The translations under genes and the position numbers were made by a program. Below, one piece after another: positions 1-6,802 of a DNA stretch of 10,310 bases (position 1 is its first letter; each line of letters opens with the position of its first letter). Below the pieces are notes generated by a model. That model was not told where the DNA came from, made no database searches, and saw only the letters and a program-made list of their open reading frames with translations. The stretch is from Candidatus Cloacimonadota bacterium (GTDB lineage: Bacteria; Cloacimonadota; Cloacimonadia; Cloacimonadales; TCS61). Where the stretch lies: the NCBI GenBank assembly GCA_030596265.1, contig JAUVKM010000046.1, positions 1-10,310 on the forward strand. The letters are read 5' to 3'.

Positions 1-120
1 AACAGATTCTTTATGTCTACCATCTTCACCGAAATGAGATTTTCCAATTAAATATCTTACTCTTTCTTTTACAATCAATAACTCATCATTAATTGATTTT
101 TGAAATGCTTTTGCATCCAT
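1..120 (-). CDS. DUF6602-like protein, N-terminus only (runs off left edge)
   Basis: Only the first 40 residues are in the window, reading from an ATG at 120 to the left edge with no stop. The visible peptide starts MDAKAFQKSINDELL and contains VRYLIGKSHFGEDGRHKESV (residues 21-40). The pattern H-[FW]-G-E-x-G-R-x-K-E resembles the start of DUF6602 proteins, where it precedes a conserved LP...GTGF segment. That is recalled family knowledge, and the diagnostic remainder lies outside the window. DUF6602 has no firm function that I can state. The gene begins 8 bp after the stop of the PHP gene, and a GAAGGA ribosome-binding site fills that gap, so it is almost certainly in the same transcript and may be translationally coupled. 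The start is well supported. The family call is tentative. Confidence 0.6.
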   Translation of the reverse strand, partial: MDAKAFQKSINDELLIVKERVRYLIGKSHFGEDGRHKESV

Positions 121-128
121 ATTCCTTC

Positions 129-1178
129 CTACACCACATAAATATTATTTGTAAAGATCCAGCCGTAACCAAATCTATAAATTTCTAATCTGTAATTCCC
201 TTTTTGTGTGATTTCAAATCTTCCTTTTTCATCAAGTTTAGAATTAATCTTCATACCATTTCTATAAAGCTTTACTCTTGCAATTTTAGGAAGCCTGAAA
301 TAATAATACATGTTTTCGGTAAATGTTAACTCCTTACCAAATATTGCACTATTATCTTTAGAAGATGCAATACCGGCATAAAAATCGTATGGATTTCCAA
401 CTTTATAATTTACTATATAACTATTACCATTTTTTAAAGCTTTCAAGATATTTTGCTGATTAATTTGATTATCTTCAGGGATAAGAACATTTGTACGAAT
501 TGAACGAAACAATGTTTTGTGAGTGAGAAATTCTAACTTGATACCAAATTTTTCTATTCTCTCAGAATGAGCATCCACACTTCCTATAGCTGATTTTCTT
601 TTTCCTGCATTATTCAATTTATCCCAATAATCTAAAGTTTCACGGAGTGGTTTCTTCACAAATAAAGAAGGAAACAGAACAAAGAATAATCCATTCAATT
701 TTGGATTCAGCTTCCCTATCCATTCAGAAAGATAATTCCAAATCTCAATTCCATCAAAATTATCGTTTTTCTTATCTGTCCAAATATATTTCCTGAATTG
801 TTTAGAGGCTCTCTTTTCAAAAGGGTGTGCAGCAAAGCAAATAGCATCAGATTCAGCATAACACTGAATATATTCTCTCGCTTCCTTGCCCTGGATTATT
901 TCATCTGTATTAAATACCAAAAAGTGATTATTCTTCTCAGGATCGTTAATTTCAGCACCAATAATTACAATTAGATCATTTTCCTTTTTAACAGCTTTAT
1001 CTTCTCGTGCAGCCATTGTATGATGATCGTTTATCGTCAGGTAATCCAGTTCATTTTTTTTGGCTGCTTTAATTATTTTACTTAGCTTCACTTGCGCATC
1101 AAAGGAATACTCAGTATGATTATGAACGCATCCGGTTAGCTCAAAGTACTTTTTATTGAATATATTCTTATTTTTCAT
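129..1178 (-). CDS. PHP-domain metallohydrolase, CehA/McbA-type
   Basis: A 349-residue predicted cytoplasmic metal-dependent phosphoesterase of the PHP family. The metal-site motifs appear in order: H19-x-H21 with D27 (VHNHTEYSFDA), D51-H52 (INDHHT), E76 (GAEI), H85 (NHFLVF), H118 (AAHPFEKR) and D202-x-H204 (GSVDAHS). All are intact, so a multinuclear metal centre is expected. The last ~90 residues form a beta-rich module ending GWIFTNNIYVV, the usual C-terminal cap of CehA/McbA-type PHP proteins (typically W-x-x-S/T-N-P-I-Y-V). No signal peptide is seen. The substrate cannot be read from sequence: the family includes phosphodiesterases and carbamate or phosphate-ester hydrolases. The ATG lies 2 bp after the stop of the secreted-protein gene, and its AAGG ribosome site overlaps that gene's last codons, which indicates translational coupling. 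A DUF6602-like gene follows 8 bp downstream. Confidence 0.88.
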   Translation of the reverse strand: MKNKNIFNKKYFELTGCVHNHTEYSFDAQVKLSKIIKAAKKNELDYLTINDHHTMAAREDKAVKKENDLIVIIGAEINDPEKNNHFLVFNTDEIIQGKEAREYIQCYAESDAICFAAHPFEKRASKQFRKYIWTDKKNDNFDGIEIWNYLSEWIGKLNPKLNGLFFVLFPSLFVKKPLRETLDYWDKLNNAGKRKSAIGSVDAHSERIEKFGIKLEFLTHKTLFRSIRTNVLIPEDNQINQQNILKALKNGNSYIVNYKVGNPYDFYAGIASSKDNSAIFGKELTFTENMYYYFRLPKIARVKLYRNGMKINSKLDEKGRFEITQKGNYRLEIYRFGYGWIFTNNIYVV

Positions 1179-1180
1179 TT

Positions 1181-3154
1181 TTACCTTATCAATAAACTTT
1201 TTTTATGGAATTTATATTCTTTTCCGTTAATTTCAGCTTTGATCTGCATGAGATATATTCCACTGGATACTTGTTTATTAAAATTATTCTTTCCATTCCA
1301 AATAAAGGTAGCTTTCTGTGATGCCGGTTCTTGAACAATTGTTTTTACTAACTGCCCTTTTATATTGTAGATCTTTAATTCAGCAGATTGGATCGTATTT
1401 GGAAGAGAGAATGAAATATTCATTGTTTCTGTAGTTTTACACGGATTTGGAAAGATAAGTAAACGATGATCAGTATTAGGAATTTCATCATCATCAAAGC
1501 TAACAAGCCCTGGTTGAAATTCTGCAAATGGAAGTTTATTCACATAAAATATATCTTTAGTTTCATCATTCTGAAGCCAAAAAACAACTTCGCAATTATC
1601 CAGATTGTTAGTTATAGTCGTATAATCATCATTCATATTGAAAAGTACAGTATCAGAGATTATTGAACTATCCAAAAACTGTACTGCATCAACCTCAGCA
1701 ATTAAATATGTAAAAACTGGTATATTCATATCAGCAGGTATACCCGGCTCATTCTCAACATTTTCAATCACTCCAACTCGCAATGTTAGATCATTAATAA
1801 AATCATCGAAAAGTAGAGTTTCTATGTTTTCTAATTCGTAACTGAAGCCAACATTTCCTAAATCGTTATAAAAAGCAAAGCAGGTATCATTATTTATAAA
1901 TGTTTTATTTGAAAGTGCAGCATTGTAAAGTTCTGTTAATTGAGCAGAATATCCCGTGGTATAACCCAGTATCTTTTCACCACCACCAATAATAGTTGCA
2001 GGAAATCCCATTAAATCATAATAATGAAATCTTTCATAAGAATCATCGTTATAAAACGGTTCATCATTAAGATCGGCAAAATAATTTACAGAAATACAAT
2101 TTGAAGTATCCAGAATTGATGCTTGGGCAGACCAGATATTATTAGAGTTTGAATTATTTATTTGCACGGCATTTTCGATCAAAAGTTTATCCAATTGTCC
2201 AACATAAATTTGAAATTCATCTTCAATTGAATTATTCTGTGTTAAGCTATCTGTTTCACAAAATAGCTCAGCCTCAAATTGATATTGAGAAGCTCTATCC
2301 GGAAGTATATACATGAGACTATCACTTAAATTAAATACATAAATTTCATTTGCATTAAGTACCGGTAAATCAATTTGTTGACAAGATGTACTATCTGCGG
2401 TGTAAACAAGCTCAATTTCACCATTTGGATCTTCCAATAAAGGAAGAATATAACTTCCTGAGACCGGGATATCAGAATTATTCTTTATTGTAATTATCGG
2501 GTATAAAAAACTATTCGGCAGAAATTCACCTTCCCAATTGATTGATACAAAATCCAAATCTGTTCCATCAGTTAAAAATCTGCCCTGAAGACTAAAAAGA
2601 AATTCCGAATCATAACTAATGGCAAACATATTATAGTAGTAACCATTATTTAAAAAATAACTTTGCATACCTCCAACTGCAGAAGCTGAGATGAACTGGT
2701 TAGTAGAATTTGTTGGATAATCTACAACAAGCCATAAAGTTGTGTCGGTAATAGTATTAGAAAATGGAATGTAATTCCAATTTTGATACTGTATCTCAGA
2801 AACTTGCAAAGTTTGCATGAATAATAAACTATCAGGATGAGTAAGAGGTTGACCATATCTATCTTCACATAGTTTGATAGTTAAGGAATTTGAACCGGAA
2901 CTTCCTGGTATGAATATATTTGCACCTTCTGCTTCGAAGGAGAGGGAATCAATTTCAGGATATAATTCATTGAACTCAAACTTAACTGCCCAACTATCAC
3001 TTCCATACCAATGCTGGTCATCTGTATTTGTATGATAATAAAAAAGTGTATCCCGCACTGAAGGCTTCACGTTATTACCTGATGCAGTATGATAATCAAC
3101 AGCATTAAGCATTGAAAAAGCAAGAATTATTATAACGAAAACATATCTTTTCAA
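1181..3154 (-). CDS. Exported protein with Omp28/thioredoxin-like fold and C-terminal sorting domain
   Basis: A 657-residue secreted protein. A signal peptide covers residues 1-18 (lysine/arginine, hydrophobic stretch, then LNA before VDYH). Residues ~30-195 look like an all-beta domain. Residues ~197-315 resemble a CARDB/Ig-like module (TIKNNSDIPVSGSYILPLL). Residues ~318-425 match the pattern of Omp28-type thioredoxin folds: LDKLLIEN, then RFHYYDLMGFPATIIGG with the cis-proline loop at P385. The usual CxxC after LIE is absent, so redox activity is unlikely. Residues ~566-657 are a Por/type IX-like sorting domain (FPNPC, IYNIKGQLV, SSGIYLMQIK), which suggests export and anchoring at the cell surface. 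The start is TTG, chosen because AAGGAG lies 5 bp upstream and the signal peptide begins directly after it. The gene follows the acyltransferase by 49 bp and runs into the PHP gene. Its exact role is unknown; adhesion, scaffolding or binding are all possible. Confidence 0.82.
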   Translation of the reverse strand: MKRYVFVIIILAFSMLNAVDYHTASGNNVKPSVRDTLFYYHTNTDDQHWYGSDSWAVKFEFNELYPEIDSLSFEAEGANIFIPGSSGSNSLTIKLCEDRYGQPLTHPDSLLFMQTLQVSEIQYQNWNYIPFSNTITDTTLWLVVDYPTNSTNQFISASAVGGMQSYFLNNGYYYNMFAISYDSEFLFSLQGRFLTDGTDLDFVSINWEGEFLPNSFLYPIITIKNNSDIPVSGSYILPLLEDPNGEIELVYTADSTSCQQIDLPVLNANEIYVFNLSDSLMYILPDRASQYQFEAELFCETDSLTQNNSIEDEFQIYVGQLDKLLIENAVQINNSNSNNIWSAQASILDTSNCISVNYFADLNDEPFYNDDSYERFHYYDLMGFPATIIGGGEKILGYTTGYSAQLTELYNAALSNKTFINNDTCFAFYNDLGNVGFSYELENIETLLFDDFINDLTLRVGVIENVENEPGIPADMNIPVFTYLIAEVDAVQFLDSSIISDTVLFNMNDDYTTITNNLDNCEVVFWLQNDETKDIFYVNKLPFAEFQPGLVSFDDDEIPNTDHRLLIFPNPCKTTETMNISFSLPNTIQSAELKIYNIKGQLVKTIVQEPASQKATFIWNGKNNFNKQVSSGIYLMQIKAEINGKEYKFHKKSLLIR

Positions 3155-3159
3155 AACTA

Positions 3160-3165
3160 CTCCTT
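3160..3165 (-). promoter_or_regulatory. Ribosome-binding site that fixes the TTG start at 3154
   Basis: The minus strand reads AAGGAG, 5 bases before TTG at 3154. There is no competing ATG between this site and the hydrophobic core of the signal peptide, so the TTG start is well supported. Confidence 0.8.
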
Positions 3166-3203
3166 ATTGGCAAATGTTTGCAATTTAACTTTATTGTAAA
3201 GCA

Positions 3204-4091
3204 TTATATCTTTCTGGCTTTTTTACGCCCTTTCCAACGTTTGTGTACCCAGAACCATAGATGAGGATATTGGTAAATATATTTTTCAATTCTCTTAGAA
3301 ATAATCTCTGTTAACTTTGTGATATCTTCTAAATTGTTTGTAAATCCTTCAGTAGAAATAATCTCTTCGCAAATGAACAGATGGCTTCCATCATCGTTTC
3401 TAATTGCATAAGCAGGAGCAATTGGACATCCAGTTTTTATGGCGATCTTGGCAGCACCGACAAATGTGGAAGCCTTATGCCCTAAAAAATCTGTTAACAC
3501 ACCATTTCGTCCTGCATTTTGATCCATTAATAAACTTACAATATAACCTTCTCCTAACATTTTGAGAATTGGTCTAAGAGCATTCTTTTTGTTTATAACA
3601 ATAACTTTATCTTTTAAACGCAGTGCATTTGTATATTCATCAAAGTATCTATTCCTCTGTCTTTTACCAACAACAGCTAAATCAAAGTGCGCAGCAATAT
3701 ATTTTCCGGCAAGTTCCCAATTTCCAAAATGACCGGTAGCCAATATCACGCCTTTCCCCTCTCCTACAGCATTCTTCAGATTCTCCCAACCCTGTACTTT
3801 ACACGTTTTAAAAAGTTTTTCCTTATCACCAAAATATGATTCAGCTGTTGTTAAACCCATATGATAATACATCTTTTTGATAATATTTCTTATCTCTTTA
3901 TCAGATTTATCAGGGAAAACCATTTTAAGCTGGTCTTTTGCTAAGGATTGACGAATATTGAACATGCCAGCACCAAATACAAAGAGCTTAGCAAGAAATG
4001 TTCTGGTAAATTTGTATGGAAAGGTTTTAAATATATTGATGAAAAGTTTAAAAAAGAAAAATTCTATTTTACTCTTCGTTGATTTCTTCAT
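3204..4091 (-). CDS. Lipid A biosynthesis acyltransferase (LpxL/HtrB family)
   Basis: A 295-residue inner-membrane acyltransferase, expected to add a secondary acyl chain to the Kdo-lipid A precursor. The catalytic HX4E motif is intact: H121 to E126 within GHFGNWE. Further family blocks are MDQNAGRNGV with FLGH (residues 189-205) and the C-terminal HLWFWVHKRWKGR (277-289). The N-terminus is hydrophobic (FFFFKLFINIF), the usual membrane anchor. I chose the ATG at 4091 because GGAG sits 6 bp upstream. An in-frame TTG at 4142 would add 17 residues but has no ribosome site and no family support. Length is normal. It is the first gene of the left minus-strand cluster and faces tsaB divergently. 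Whether it is LpxL, LpxM or a later-acting homologue cannot be decided from sequence. The family assignment is firm and the exact acyl donor and position are not known. Confidence 0.93.
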   Translation of the reverse strand: MKKSTKSKIEFFFFKLFINIFKTFPYKFTRTFLAKLFVFGAGMFNIRQSLAKDQLKMVFPDKSDKEIRNIIKKMYYHMGLTTAESYFGDKEKLFKTCKVQGWENLKNAVGEGKGVILATGHFGNWELAGKYIAAHFDLAVVGKRQRNRYFDEYTNALRLKDKVIVINKKNALRPILKMLGEGYIVSLLMDQNAGRNGVLTDFLGHKASTFVGAAKIAIKTGCPIAPAYAIRNDDGSHLFICEEIISTEGFTNNLEDITKLTEIISKRIEKYIYQYPHLWFWVHKRWKGRKKARKI

Positions 4092-4096
4092 CCATT

Positions 4097-4100
4097 CTCC
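4097..4100 (-). promoter_or_regulatory. Ribosome-binding site for the acyltransferase ATG at 4091
   Basis: The minus strand reads TGGAGAATGGATG: GGAG followed by a short spacer and ATG. This favours the 4091 start over the upstream in-frame TTG at 4142. Confidence 0.75.
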
Positions 4101-4276
4101 AGTTTTTATTTTGGAGCAAATTTGATAAAATGGGGTTTGCAAGTAAAGCTAATTTTTATAAGATTTATTATGAAACACTTTACCAACGGCAGATTGATTT
4201 ATAAGAATTTCATTTTAAATTACTTTTTCTTGACTTGAGCAATTTTAGAAAAAAGACTGTAACAGAAAATAAAATT

Positions 4277-4281
4277 GGGAG
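4277..4281 (+). promoter_or_regulatory. Ribosome-binding site that fixes the TTG start of tsaB
   Basis: GGGAG lies 6 bases before TTG at 4288. The encoded VLALSTTS directly after the TTG is the expected first beta strand of TsaB, so no upstream start is needed. Confidence 0.8.
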
Positions 4282-4287
4282 AATAAT

Positions 4288-4977
4288 TTGAACGTACTTG
4301 CACTAAGCACAACCTCAAGTTCCGGTAGTATTGCAATTTATAAAGAAGATCACATTTCATACATTAATCATCTCGATATTAAAATCACTCATTCTGAGCG
4401 TTTACTGCCACAAATCGATGAAGGACTTAAAAACTCTAAAATTGGAATTCCTGATATCGATCTGGTTGTAATTGCTAATGGGCCTGGATCTTTTACCGGC
4501 GTAAGAATTGGACTCGCCACAGCTAAAGGAATTTGTATGGCTCAGAATATCCCCTTACTTCCAATTAACACTCTTGAGCTTCTGGCAAATAATGTAGCTG
4601 ATTCAAGTAGGAACATTCTTGCACTTATAGATGCGAGAATGGCAGAAGTTTATGCTGCACTATATTCCCCTAAGTTGAAACTTATTATACCGGAAACTAA
4701 CGCAAAACCGGCAGAATTTTTTAAAAAGATAAAAGAACCGGTAATTATTGTAGGTGATGGCGCAAAGGAATTTAAAAAAGAAATTTTAGAAAGTGGGATC
4801 GATCATACATTTTGTTTGGAACATCAAAATATCCCCTTAGCCTCTACATTGATAAGTATAGCACTCAAAAGTAACATCCCTATATTTGATTTTGAAAGTG
4901 TTGCGGAATTAGAACCATATTATTTACGAAAATCTCAGGCAGAATTAGTACGTGATGAGAAAATAAAGAAACAATAA
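4288..4977 (+). CDS. tsaB: tRNA N6-threonylcarbamoyladenosine synthesis protein TsaB
   Basis: A 229-residue cytoplasmic protein of the ASKHA fold. With TsaD and TsaE it transfers threonylcarbamoyl from TsaC-made threonylcarbamoyl-AMP to A37 of tRNAs that read ANN codons. TsaB is the non-catalytic dimerisation partner of TsaD. The signature GPGSFTGVRIGLATAKG (residues 65-81) is intact, followed by PINTLELLA (92-100), DARMAEVYAALY (115-126) and the C-terminal EPYYLRKSQAE (209-219). The N-terminal strand reads VLALSTTS where many homologues have ILxIDTS, so the usual Asp is replaced by Ser. Length is normal. It starts at TTG with GGGAG upstream. A deaminase gene follows after 21 bp in the same direction, so the two are probably cotranscribed. 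No tsaD or tsaE is in the window. Confidence 0.95.
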   Translation: MNVLALSTTSSSGSIAIYKEDHISYINHLDIKITHSERLLPQIDEGLKNSKIGIPDIDLVVIANGPGSFTGVRIGLATAKGICMAQNIPLLPINTLELLANNVADSSRNILALIDARMAEVYAALYSPKLKLIIPETNAKPAEFFKKIKEPVIIVGDGAKEFKKEILESGIDHTFCLEHQNIPLASTLISIALKSNIPIFDFESVAELEPYYLRKSQAELVRDEKIKKQ

Positions 4978-4998
4978 AATGATTAATAGAGGTAATAA

Positions 4999-5475
4999 AT
5001 GAAAAACCGACCAAGCTGGCATCAATATTTCATGGAGATGGCCTATCTGGCAGGAAAACGTTCAACCTGTTTACGTAGACATGTTGGAGCAATAATTGTA
5101 AAGGATAATCAAATCCTGTCTACAGGGTACAATGGTGCGCCTAAACATATTAGACATTGCGCGATTACCGGATGTCTTCGCGATCAATTAAATGTTCCCT
5201 CAGGTGAAAGACACGAATTATGCCGTGGTGTTCACGCTGAGCAAAATGCTGTAATTCAAGCTGCTATTAATGGAACATCCATCCGGGGAGCATCTCTTTA
5301 CTGTACAAATCAACCCTGTGTTATCTGTTCAAAGATCCTTATTAATGCTGAGATAAAAACTATCTATATCTCTGAACCTTATGAGGATAAACTTGCTCAG
5401 GAATTGCTGGCAGAAGCTGAAGTCGAAATGAACATTGTTGATACAGATACAGGAATATTGAAAAAATTATTATAA
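4999..5475 (+). CDS. dCMP deaminase (ComEB-like cytidine/deoxycytidylate deaminase)
   Basis: A 158-residue zinc enzyme expected to convert dCMP to dUMP, feeding thymidylate synthesis. The catalytic zinc motif is complete: H79-A-E81 (GVHAEQNA) and C107-x-x-C110 ([10 protein letters not shown]), with E81 as the proton shuttle. Upstream blocks are typical of dCMP deaminases: [16 protein letters not shown] (residues 21-36), [10 protein letters not shown] (41-50) and GERHELCRG (69-77). Cysteines 24, 54, 59 and 75 may contribute to the second, structural zinc known in this family. The ATG at 4999 has AGAGGT 5 bp upstream. The gene follows tsaB by 21 bp and converges with the minus-strand gene ending at 5513, with no G/C-rich terminator between them. 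The family is certain. The alternative, a riboflavin-type deaminase, is excluded by length and by the GYNGAP block. Confidence 0.95.
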   Translation: MKNRPSWHQYFMEMAYLAGKRSTCLRRHVGAIIVKDNQILSTGYNGAPKHIRHCAITGCLRDQLNVPSGERHELCRGVHAEQNAVIQAAINGTSIRGASLYCTNQPCVICSKILINAEIKTIYISEPYEDKLAQELLAEAEVEMNIVDTDTGILKKLL

Positions 5476-5512
5476 TTACTAATTTGATTTTTATATAATT
5501 ATTCTTATAAAG

Positions 5513-6742
5513 CTACCTAGAATAGGTTTTTACAAAGTTATCGGTAATAACTTTAAAGGTTCCATTGATAGATATCAACTTAACGATTTCGCTTTTTGTT
5601 GCAAGATCTATCTGACCCAGTAATTCTCCTTTTTTATCTAATCGGAATAAAATTATCTGATGTTTTAAATTACTTCTGCCAATTGTGCCTTTTTTTTGTC
5701 CAATGATCACTCCGATCTCAGCTCCATTATAAAGGCTATATATCCCAAGTGGAATGACATCAATATTTACAACACCTTCCAGCATTTCTCCTAAATTAAG
5801 TTCATAATATTTAGAGATCTTCTTAGACCATTTTATGCTTCCATTCTTCTTTTTAAGACAGTATATCTTTTCCACAGTTACAACGTATATAAATTTTCCC
5901 TGATCTCCCTCAAAGATTGATACAGGATTATCAAATGTTCTATCCCATTTCAATTTACCATCCGTAGAAAAGGCATTAACCCAACCTGCACCGTATAGGA
6001 TAAAAAGGTCATTAATTGCAAAGATTTTATTAGTTGAAAAATTATTATATATTTCTTTTTCGCGCAGCACGTATCCATTTTTTGTATTGATGAACAACAT
6101 TTTTAATTTATTACTTCGATGAGTTTTTGTGGGATAGATCACAACTATTAGGATATTATTTTTCTCGGCAAATTGAATATTACTAAATCCCAACATAAAA
6201 GGATTATATGTTTCCAACAGCTTCATTTTATTGGAATATATTTTAAACTCAGTTCCATAATTTTCAGAATAATTTGAAATAATGAAATTCCCATTCTCAA
6301 GCATAATTATTTCATGATCTTTTGAAATTTGAAGCTTTTCTTCAGATTCAAGCAGAGACCTATGGATTATCGAATATCTTCTTACTTCTTTTATAAAATC
6401 TTCTTTTTCTATATCCCAAAAATCTTTTACAGTTAATATAAAGTCATTATTTGTAGCTAAAAAGTGCTCACCCTTAGAAAAAGGTATCTTCTTCCCCTTT
6501 TCCCAAATTATTCCTTCCTGAACATTTTCAGCTAATAAGTCTCTTGCAACTCCTAGATCTAATATTGAAGGATCTATTCTATTTGAATAGTGTCGGAAAA
6601 TTTCACCTGTGTCGTCATTCTGATAGATATTAATAATATTATCTTCTGTTTGAACGAGATCTATGCTTTCAATCAGGTTTTGAGCATTGACAATACAAAA
6701 AACACAAAATAAACAAATAACAATTGCAGTTTTGCGTAGCAT
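5513..6742 (-). CDS. Exported protein with PQQ/WD-like beta-propeller repeats, function unknown
   Basis: A 409-residue protein not recognised as a named family. A clear signal peptide covers residues 1-20 (MLRKTAIVICLFCVFCIVNA), with predicted cleavage before QN. The mature part is beta-rich. Residues ~240-310 hold two propeller-blade-like units, FAINDLFILYGAGWVNAFSTDGKLKWDRTF and FIYVVTVEKIYCLKKKNGSIKWSKKI, here given only by position and the shared pattern [DN]G-x-[IL]-K-W. This is the PQQ-like blade signature. Earlier segments (145-230) and the last ~40 residues (LFRLDKKGELLGQIDL) look like weaker blades. No cofactor site or lipobox is seen, so it is probably periplasmic. The ATG has a perfect AGGAGG 6 bp upstream. 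It lies 60 bp after the adaptor gene as the last of five co-oriented genes. A BamB-like assembly role is possible but unproven. Confidence 0.72.
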   Translation of the reverse strand: MLRKTAIVICLFCVFCIVNAQNLIESIDLVQTEDNIINIYQNDDTGEIFRHYSNRIDPSILDLGVARDLLAENVQEGIIWEKGKKIPFSKGEHFLATNNDFILTVKDFWDIEKEDFIKEVRRYSIIHRSLLESEEKLQISKDHEIIMLENGNFIISNYSENYGTEFKIYSNKMKLLETYNPFMLGFSNIQFAEKNNILIVVIYPTKTHRSNKLKMLFINTKNGYVLREKEIYNNFSTNKIFAINDLFILYGAGWVNAFSTDGKLKWDRTFDNPVSIFEGDQGKFIYVVTVEKIYCLKKKNGSIKWSKKISKYYELNLGEMLEGVVNIDVIPLGIYSLYNGAEIGVIIGQKKGTIGRSNLKHQIILFRLDKKGELLGQIDLATKSEIVKLISINGTFKVITDNFVKTYSR

Positions 6743-6748
6743 GATCGT

Positions 6749-6754
6749 CCTCCT
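6749..6754 (-). promoter_or_regulatory. Consensus Shine-Dalgarno for the exported propeller protein
   Basis: The minus strand reads AGGAGG, 6 bases before ATG at 6742. It is the strongest ribosome site in the window and suggests efficient independent initiation, although the gene is last in its cluster. Confidence 0.8.
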
Positions 6755-6802
6755 AGTTCTGTATAATTCAACATGCAGAAATATATTACGAATTAATGAT
6801 TA

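Larger units (their letters stand above)
4092..4287. promoter_or_regulatory. Divergent intergenic region between the acyltransferase cluster and tsaB
   Basis: About 196 bp, strongly AT-rich, that must hold promoters in both directions. On the plus strand TTGACT at 4230-4235 is a fair -35 box, but the best -10 at normal spacing (around 4253-4260, AAGACTGT) is poor. On the minus strand there are only loose TATAAA-like sequences with no convincing partner. No riboswitch, RNA gene or strong inverted repeat is visible. The existence of promoters is inferred from gene orientation, and the exact boxes are uncertain. Confidence 0.35.

Noticed and set aside
1466..1841. Two short plus-strand open frames
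   Set aside because: Antisense to the secreted-protein gene, with compositionally biased peptides and no family resemblance.
3170..3203. Inverted repeats GCAAA-TG-TTTGC (3170-3181) and a mismatched 8-bp stem nearby
   Set aside because: Short, AT-rich and lacking a U-tract in the right place; expected by chance at this base composition.
4092..4142. N-terminal extension of the acyltransferase from TTG at 4142
   Set aside because: No ribosome site precedes the TTG, while ATG at 4091 has GGAG at good spacing and gives the usual family N-terminus.
5476..5512. Possible bidirectional terminator between the convergent genes (TTTATA 5490-5495 / TATAAA 5506-5511)
   Set aside because: The stem is six A/T pairs only, with no G/C content, so it cannot be called a terminator with any confidence.
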